From contig NZ_CP006569.1 in the NCBI RefSeq assembly GCF_000517425.1, positions 4,082,760 through 4,146,759 of the forward strand: a stretch of DNA of 64,000 nucleotides, in the 5' to 3' direction. The notes under the pieces were generated by a model, which worked only from the letters and a program-made list of their open reading frames with translations, had not been told where the DNA came from and made no database searches. Positions within the stretch are counted from its first letter, which is position 1. Each line of letters starts with the position of its first letter. The DNA comes from Sodalis praecaptivus (GTDB lineage: Bacteria > Pseudomonadota > Gammaproteobacteria > Enterobacterales > Enterobacteriaceae). A program made the position numbers and the translations under genes. Below are positions 58,839-64,000 of the stretch, piece after piece.

Positions 58839-59660
58839 TCAGCCGACCAAGACCCAATACACCACCGCCGCCAGAATAAAGCGATAAATGGCAAACGGCA
58901 CGAACGAGATGCGCTTGATGATTTGCAGGAAGAATTTGATGGCGAGCAGGGCCACCACGAAGGCGGTGACGAAGCCGATGGCGAACATCGGAAAATCCTG
59001 CCAAGCGAGGAACGGCAGGCTTTTGTAGAGATCAAGCACCGTGGCGCCCAGCATCATCGGCACCGCCAATATAAAGGAAAACTCCGATGCGGCATAACGG
59101 CTGACGCCGACCAAAAGACCGCCGCTGATGGTGGCGCCGGAGCGGGAAAAGCCCGGCCACAGCGCCAAACACTGGAAACAGCCGATCAAAAAGGCCTGCA
59201 GATAGGTCAAATCATCAATGCCCGCCGCACGCGGTTGCTTGGGTTTCAGCCATTCCCCCGCCAGCAGAAGCAACCCCCCAACCACCAGGGCATACATGAC
59301 ATACTGCGGCGCGAAGATGGCTTTAATCTGCTCATGAAACACCAATCCCAGCACCACCGCCGGGATCATGCCCAGCAAGATATGCCCCAAACGCAGACGG
59401 CCGCTGCCGATCCCCTCGTGGGGTACCTGGCCAAAATGAATCCCGATAAGACCAAACAGCCGGCGCCAAAACACCACCACCACCGCCAGGATCGACCCCA
59501 ACTGGATGATAACCTCGAAGGTCTTGGCCTTATCATCCGTGAAGCCAAGCAGGCTACCGACCAATATCATATGTCCCGTCGAAGAAACCGGCAGAAATTC
59601 CGTTAACCCTTCCACCACTCCCAGAATGAACGCGATAACCCACTCGTGCATATCCGCCAT
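58839..59660 (-). CDS. uppP: Undecaprenyl-diphosphatase UppP (BacA)
   Basis: The 273-residue, eight-helix membrane protein (E. coli 273) has [19 protein letters not shown] and [22 protein letters not shown], the two active-site motifs. It recycles C55-PP to C55-P for peptidoglycan and contributes bacitracin tolerance. A second ATG at 59651 (MHEW...) is possible. It follows folB on the same strand but is separated from it by a strong terminator. Confidence 0.96.
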   Translation of the reverse strand: MADMHEWVIAFILGVVEGLTEFLPVSSTGHMILVGSLLGFTDDKAKTFEVIIQLGSILAVVVVFWRRLFGLIGIHFGQVPHEGIGSGRLRLGHILLGMIPAVVLGLVFHEQIKAIFAPQYVMYALVVGGLLLLAGEWLKPKQPRAAGIDDLTYLQAFLIGCFQCLALWPGFSRSGATISGGLLVGVSRYAASEFSFILAVPMMLGATVLDLYKSLPFLAWQDFPMFAIGFVTAFVVALLAIKFFLQIIKRISFVPFAIYRFILAAVVYWVLVG

Positions 59661-59687
59661 ACAACGTTTCCCTCAAAGTCACGACAA

Positions 59688-59722
59688 TAAAAAAGCGGCG
59701 GTATGTAAACAGACCAGCCGCT
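59688..59722 (-). terminator. folB intrinsic terminator
   Basis: On the minus strand AGCGGC (plus 59717-59722) pairs with GCCGCT (plus 59694-59699). The inner GGT-x-TGT and ACA-x-ACC also pair around a small loop, and TTTTTTATTG follows. A strong rho-independent terminator between folB and uppP. Confidence 0.88.
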
Positions 59723-59800
59723 AAATCTCCCGAAAATTGAGACAAACATACGGTAATTTGGTTGCAACCGCATGGCCAAATGATTACCGCTACGCTATTT

Positions 59801-60160
59801 TCAGACTTTTCGCCGACCGCGCTCGATGACGACGCCGACATTGGCCGCCTGCGGTACCGCGCCGGGTTTACCGATTTTGACGCGTATCCAGGGCAATTTA
59901 AACTGGGTCATCAGCCGCTCCGCCGTCTCCTCGGCGACCCGCTCCACCAGCGCAAAACGCTTACCGTTCACGAGCGACAGCACGGCTTCGGTGACATCCG
60001 CATAGCTCAGGCAGTCCGCAACATCATCGCTACGTGCCGCCGGGCGGTTGTCCCAACCCATTTCCAGGTCGAAAACCAATTTCTGGAGGCGTTGCTGCTC
60101 CCAGTCATAGACGCCTATCACCGCCATTACCGTTAATTGCTCAATAAATACAATGTCCAT
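59801..60160 (-). CDS. folB: Dihydroneopterin aldolase FolB
   Basis: The 119-residue protein (E. coli 122) has MDIVFIEQLTVMAVIGVYDWEQQRLQKLVFDLEM, LSYADVTEAVLSLVNGKRFALVERVAEETAE (Tyr and Glu at the pterin site) and WIRVKIGKPGAVPQAANVGVVIER (the catalytic Lys region). It cleaves dihydroneopterin in folate synthesis. I start at ATG 60160; the frame to 60223 is longer than the family. It is divergent from plsY. Confidence 0.95.
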   Translation of the reverse strand: MDIVFIEQLTVMAVIGVYDWEQQRLQKLVFDLEMGWDNRPAARSDDVADCLSYADVTEAVLSLVNGKRFALVERVAEETAERLMTQFKLPWIRVKIGKPGAVPQAANVGVVIERGRRKV

Positions 60161-60265
60161 GTGCCATACTCGGTTTTTGTGGCTATCGGATACCACTTCC
60201 TCGGGAATATGCGTATTATCCACAGATAGCGAAATAAAACGAATGTTGATGAATGGAATGTGGTT

Positions 60266-60895
60266 ATGAATGCTATCGCGATTGGCATGATAATCTTCGC
60301 CTACCTGTGCGGCTCAGTATCCAGCGCGATCCTGATCTGCAAAGTCGCGCGTCTGCCGGATCCACGTACCAGCGGCTCCGGCAATCCCGGCGCCACCAAT
60401 GTGCTGCGGCTCGGCGGCAAACTGGCGGCCGCGGGCGTGATGGTATTCGATATACTCAAAGGGATGATCCCGGTGTGGATAGGCTACGGCCTCGGTCTGC
60501 CGCCGTTCTGGCTGGGCCTGGTGGCGATTGCCGCCTGTCTCGGCCATATTTATCCGGTGTTCTTTCACTTTCGCGGCGGCAAAGGGGTCGCTACCGCCTT
60601 GGGGGCTATTGCGCCCATTGGCTATGATCTGTCCGGCCTGATGATAGGCACCTGGCTTCTGACGGTACTGCTCTCCGGTTATTCTTCGCTGGGGGCGATC
60701 GTCAGCGCCTTGATCGCGCCCTTCTATGTCTGGTGGTTCAAACCGCAGTTCACCTTCCCGGTCGCAATGCTCTCCTGTCTGGTGCTCTTGCGCCACCATG
60801 ACAATATTCAGCGGCTGTGGCGCGGTCAAGAAAGCCGCATCTGGCGCCGCCGACAAAAAGACCGGGATATCGACCAGCAACAAAGCAAACATTGA
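60266..60895 (+). CDS. plsY: Glycerol-3-phosphate acyltransferase PlsY (YgiH)
   Basis: The 209-residue membrane protein has five or so helices. [36 protein letters not shown] and [23 protein letters not shown] are the three conserved substrate-binding loops. It transfers acyl groups from acyl-phosphate to glycerol-3-P. ATG 60266 gives the E. coli-like start [23 protein letters not shown]; the frame opens at a GTG 6 bp earlier. It is convergent with tsaD across a tandem repeat. Confidence 0.95.
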   Translation: MNAIAIGMIIFAYLCGSVSSAILICKVARLPDPRTSGSGNPGATNVLRLGGKLAAAGVMVFDILKGMIPVWIGYGLGLPPFWLGLVAIAACLGHIYPVFFHFRGGKGVATALGAIAPIGYDLSGLMIGTWLLTVLLSGYSSLGAIVSALIAPFYVWWFKPQFTFPVAMLSCLVLLRHHDNIQRLWRGQESRIWRRRQKDRDIDQQQSKH

Positions 60896-61051
60896 CTCAC
60901 GCACCGAGCGCCGGCAATTCCCCGGCAAAACAGAACCGGCTCATGCACCGAGCGCCGGTAATGACCCAGCAAAACAGAACCGGCTCACGCACCGAGCGCC
61001 GGTAATGACCCAGCAAAACGAAACCGGCTCATGCACCGAGCGCCGGTAATT
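60896..61051. repeat. 44-bp tandem repeat derived from the tsaD 3' end, 3 extra copies
   Basis: GCACCGAGCGCCGG recurs at 60901, 60945, 60989 and 61033, exactly 44 bp apart. The rightmost copy is the last codons and stop of tsaD itself. On the tsaD strand each copy reads L-P-A-L-G-A-stop (copy variants GCA/GCG, TTA/TTG). ACCGGC and GCCGGT in each full unit can pair, so each copy can form a stem. It fills the whole gap between plsY and tsaD. Confidence 0.95.
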
Positions 61052-62048
61052 CCTCCAGCGGCCAGCGCGGCCGTACCGACACCGCCAGATCCTCCCGCGT
61101 CCCGCCCTGCAGCCGCACCATGCCGGCATAAGCGATCATCGCGCCGTTATCCGTACAAAACTCAGGACGGGCGTAGAACACCTCCCCGCCCCGCTGGCGC
61201 ATCATTTCCCCCAGGCTGGCGCGCAGGGAGTGATTGGCGCTGACGCCGCCGGCCATCACCAACCGCGAGAAACCGGTGAGATCGAGCGCGCGCCGGCATT
61301 TTATCATTAGCGTCTCCACCACGGCGTCCTCGAATGCCCGCGCGATGTCCGCACGCGTCTGGTGATCATCGGCGCCGGCGCGAACGGTGTTGGCGGCGAA
61401 GGTTTTCAACCCCGAGAAGCTGAATGCCAACCCCGGCCGGTCGGTCATCGGGCGCGGGAAAGTATAACGTCCCGGCACGCCCTGCTGTGCCAGACGCGCC
61501 AGCATCGGCCCGCCGGGATAATCCAGCCCCAGGAGCTTGGCGGTTTTGTCGAACGCCTCGCCGGCGGCATCATCAATAGACTCACCCAGCAGTCGATATT
61601 CGCCGATACCCGTCACCGCGATAAGCTGGGTATGGCCGCCGGAAACCAGCAGCGCCACGAACGGGAACGCCGGCGGGTTTGCCTCCAGCATGGGCGCCAG
61701 CAGATGCCCCTCCATGTGATGCACGGCGACCGCCGGGACCCGCCAGGCATAAGCCAGCGCGCGGCCGACGGTGGCACCGACCATCAACGCGCCAACCAAT
61801 CCCGGTCCGGCGGTATAGGCCACCCCGTGGATATCTGACGCCTGCATACCCGCCTGCGCCAGCGCCGCCTGAATCAGCGGCACGGTTTTGCGGACATGAT
61901 CGCGGGAGGCCAGCTCCGGCACCACCCCGCCATAATCGGCGTGCAGTTTCACCTGACTGTACAGCTGATTAGCCAGCAACCCTTGATGCTGATCGTAAAT
62001 CGCCACGCCGGTTTCATCGCATGACGTCTCAATACCCAATACGTGCAT
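61029..62048 (-). CDS. tsaD: tRNA N6-threonylcarbamoyladenosine synthase TsaD
   Basis: The 339-residue ASKHA protein (E. coli 337) has [30 protein letters not shown] (metal His pair), [12 protein letters not shown] and [13 protein letters not shown]. It makes t6A37 on tRNAs decoding ANN codons together with TsaB, TsaC and TsaE. ATG 62048 gives the family start and has GGTGG about 9 bp upstream; the frame to 62087 is open by chance. Its 3' end is repeated downstream. It is divergent from rpsU. Confidence 0.96.
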   Translation of the reverse strand: MHVLGIETSCDETGVAIYDQHQGLLANQLYSQVKLHADYGGVVPELASRDHVRKTVPLIQAALAQAGMQASDIHGVAYTAGPGLVGALMVGATVGRALAYAWRVPAVAVHHMEGHLLAPMLEANPPAFPFVALLVSGGHTQLIAVTGIGEYRLLGESIDDAAGEAFDKTAKLLGLDYPGGPMLARLAQQGVPGRYTFPRPMTDRPGLAFSFSGLKTFAANTVRAGADDHQTRADIARAFEDAVVETLMIKCRRALDLTGFSRLVMAGGVSANHSLRASLGEMMRQRGGEVFYARPEFCTDNGAMIAYAGMVRLQGGTREDLAVSVRPRWPLEELPALGA

Positions 62049-62087
62049 AGTCATTACCACCCTTTTTTGCGGCGCACAGTCTATCAT

Positions 62088-62398
62088 AGTCTACGCCGCG
62101 ACGAGGCGTTGGGACCACGCTTTGGCGTAAACCGCTATCTTTCCGGCGGCCGTCATGATAAAAAAGCCGGCCTGTCGCTGACCTGCCCCAGCAGGATCCC
62201 GCGTCGATCGACCGCGATCTTGCCGTTAGCCCAAGCCGCCGCCCTAATTAAACGATTACGCCGATTGATACGGGTTTTTTCATCGGCAGTTCTGCCCAGT
62301 GGCGTTTTTTTTGCGCGCCTCTGGCGCTATTTTGCTCCTGACATCAGCGGCTTGTGCCGCACGGGGCGCGAGGATCATAAGATCATGCAGCGCGGCGC
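62088..62398. other. Non-coding tsaD-rpsU divergent region
   Basis: No gene seen. The region holds the divergent promoters of tsaD and of the macromolecular-synthesis operon; only the proximal rpsU promoter can be assigned. Confidence 0.45.
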
Positions 62399-62428
62399 TT
62401 TACAAAGCGGGCAGGCTTGAAGTAAAAT
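62399..62428 (+). promoter_or_regulatory. rpsU-dnaG operon promoter
   Basis: TTTACA (62399-62404) and TAAAAT (62423-62428) are 18 bp apart. The motif TTTACAAAGC ... TAAAATTCCGCACCATTTTG is shared with the E. coli rpsU promoter as I recall it. The expected start is just downstream, about 65 nt before rpsU. Confidence 0.7.
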
Positions 62429-62443
62429 TCCGCACCATTTTGA

Positions 62444-62713
<270 letters not shown>

Positions 62714-62718
62714 TTTTC

Positions 62719-62737
62719 CGGGGTGCGAGCTACCCCG
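62719..62737 (+). terminator. rpsU-dnaG intercistronic hairpin (T1-like)
   Basis: CGGGGT (62719-62724) and ACCCCG (62732-62737) pair around a 7-nt loop just past the rpsU stop. It corresponds in position to E. coli T1, which lets rpsU be made far more than dnaG. No U-run follows. Confidence 0.55.
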
Positions 62738-62840
62738 ACCGCGTGATTAATCCGCAGACTTAGCTGTTGCATACGAAGGCCGTGCCGTCCGGAAGGATTG
62801 CGCGGCTTGTTGTCGTTCAAGTGCTTACCTGACAGGGCTT

Positions 62841-64000
62841 ATGGCTGGACGAATCCCACGTGTCTTTATCAATGACTTGTTGGCGCGTACCGACATCGTC
62901 GATCTGATCGATGCGCGGGTAAAGCTCAAAAAGCAGGGCAAGAACTTTCACGCCTGCTGTCCATTCCATCATGAGAAAACCCCGTCGTTTACCGTGAACG
63001 GCGAAAAGCAGTTTTACCATTGTTTTGGCTGCGGCGCCCACGGCAACGCCATCGACTTTTTGATGAATTACGATCGGTTGGAGTTCGTTGAATCCATCGA
63101 GGAACTGGCCGCCCAACACGGCCTGGAAGTGCCGTATGAAACCGGCTCCGGCCCGAATCAGCAGGAGCGCCATCAGCGTCAAAGTCTGTATCAGCTGATG
63201 GACAAGCTCAGCGGCTTTTACCAGCAGGCGTTGAAGGCGCCGACGGCGACGCAGGCCGATCACTATTTGCAACGGCGCGGGCTAAGCGAAGCGGTCATCG
63301 CGCATTTCGCCATCGGCTTCGCGCCGCCGGGCTGGGATAATGTCATTAAGCGTTTCGGCCGTTCGGCCGAGGATCGCGCCGCGCTCAACGACGCCGGCAT
63401 GCTGGTGGTCAACGACACCGGTCGAACCTACGACCGTTTTCGTGAACGCATCATGTTTCCGATCCGCGACAAACGCGGCCGCGTTATCGCCTTCGGCGGG
63501 CGGATATTAGGCGAGGGGCAGCCAAAGTACCTCAACTCGCCGGAAACCGACATTTTCCATAAAGGCCGCCAGCTGTACGGTCTGTATGAAGCCCAACGAC
63601 AGCATCCGGAATTATCGCGGCTGCTCGTGGTCGAAGGGTATATGGACGTAGTGGCGCTGGCGCAGTTCGGCATCGACTATGCGGTGGCTTCGTTGGGCAC
63701 CTCGACCACCGCCGACCATATTCAACTGCTGTATCGCGCCACCGATCGGGTGATCTGCTGTTATGATGGCGATCGGGCCGGGCGTGAAGCGGCCTGGCGC
63801 GCGCTGGAAAACGCGCTGCCCTACCTGAGCGACGGCCGCCAACTGCGTTTTATGTTCCTGCCGGAAGGCGAAGATCCCGATACGCTGGTGCGCAAAATTG
63901 GTAAAGAGGCGTTTGAACAGCGCATCGAACAGGCGCAGCCGCTATCGACGTTTTTATTTGAAACGCTGATGCCGCAGGTAGATTTAAGCAGCCCCGACGG
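62841..64000 (+). CDS. dnaG: DNA primase DnaG, 5' part (runs off the right edge)
   Basis: About 386 codons are present, starting MAGRIPRVFINDLLARTDIV. The CHC2 zinc-binding domain has CCPFHHEKTPSFTVN and QFYHCFGCGAHGNAIDF. The RNA-polymerase/TOPRIM core has GRTYDRFRERIMFPIRDKRGRVIAFGGRIL, LLVVEGYMDVVALAQFGIDYAVA and CCYDGDRAGREAAWRA. The helicase-binding C-terminus is outside the window. It synthesises primers for replication. The gap after rpsU is 127 bp with an attenuating hairpin. Confidence 0.96.
   Translation, partial: MAGRIPRVFINDLLARTDIVDLIDARVKLKKQGKNFHACCPFHHEKTPSFTVNGEKQFYHCFGCGAHGNAIDFLMNYDRLEFVESIEELAAQHGLEVPYETGSGPNQQERHQRQSLYQLMDKLSGFYQQALKAPTATQADHYLQRRGLSEAVIAHFAIGFAPPGWDNVIKRFGRSAEDRAALNDAGMLVVNDTGRTYDRFRERIMFPIRDKRGRVIAFGGRILGEGQPKYLNSPETDIFHKGRQLYGLYEAQRQHPELSRLLVVEGYMDVVALAQFGIDYAVASLGTSTTADHIQLLYRATDRVICCYDGDRAGREAAWRALENALPYLSDGRQLRFMFLPEGEDPDTLVRKIGKEAFEQRIEQAQPLSTFLFETLMPQVDLSSPD

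Overview
The window reads as a chromosomal segment of a GC-rich enterobacterium. Gene order from 21.6 kb to the end follows the Escherichia coli yghA-exbDB-metC-yghB-dkgA ... ftsP-plsC-parC-ygiN ... parE-yqiA-cpdA-yqiB-nudF-tolC-ygiBCD-ribB-ubiK-hldE-glnE-ygiF-ygiM-cca-uppP-folB-plsY-tsaD-rpsU-dnaG backbone. Three features point to a Sodalis-like or Pectobacteriaceae-like member of Enterobacterales rather than E. coli itself: a convergent EsaR/YpeR-type luxR with luxI, a methionine-salvage (mtn) block between ygiN and parE, and many GC-rich minisatellites. The genus is my inference from gene content. Most genes are intact; the one clear broken gene is a DUF1003 protein.

Layout. 0-2.3 kb: a cupin fragment, a DoxX protein, a frameshifted DUF1003 gene and an O-methyltransferase. 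2.3-7.4 kb: a complete livKHMGF branched-chain amino acid ABC transporter on the minus strand. 7.4-21.6 kb is the accessory region. It holds the threonine/serine permease thrP and four different tandem-repeat arrays. It also holds a KGG stress protein, a GH15 glycosidase, yedI, a small monooxygenase, an alpha/beta hydrolase, a membrane EAL phosphodiesterase, and the AT-rich quorum-sensing pair with a near-perfect lux box abutting the luxI -35 element. 21.6-33.4 kb: SDR oxidoreductase, Fur-controlled exbBD, metC, yghB, dkgA, ftsP, plsC, parC, ygiN and a 27-residue YohP-like membrane peptide. 33.5-38 kb: mtnK and mtnA are divergent from a promoter with MetJ boxes, and mtnBCD is a tight overlapping operon with its own met boxes. 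38.6-43 kb: parE-yqiA-cpdA-yqiB-nudF. 43.3-64 kb: tolC onward to the macromolecular-synthesis operon rpsU-dnaG, which runs off the right edge. ribB carries a clear FMN riboswitch and an intrinsic terminator in its leader.

The most unusual signal is repeat biology. At both tolC and tsaD the last codons, the stop codon and the adjoining spacer have been tandemly reiterated downstream of the gene: 78-79 bp units at tolC and exact 44 bp units at tsaD. Each unit can fold, and each repeats the protein's C-terminal coding sequence. With the 40-bp, ~36-bp, 9-bp (25 units) and 26-bp arrays, and an 8-bp tandem duplication that breaks the DUF1003 gene, the window shows repeated slippage or duplication events. 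No CRISPR array, insertion sequence, prophage, tRNA or rRNA was found.
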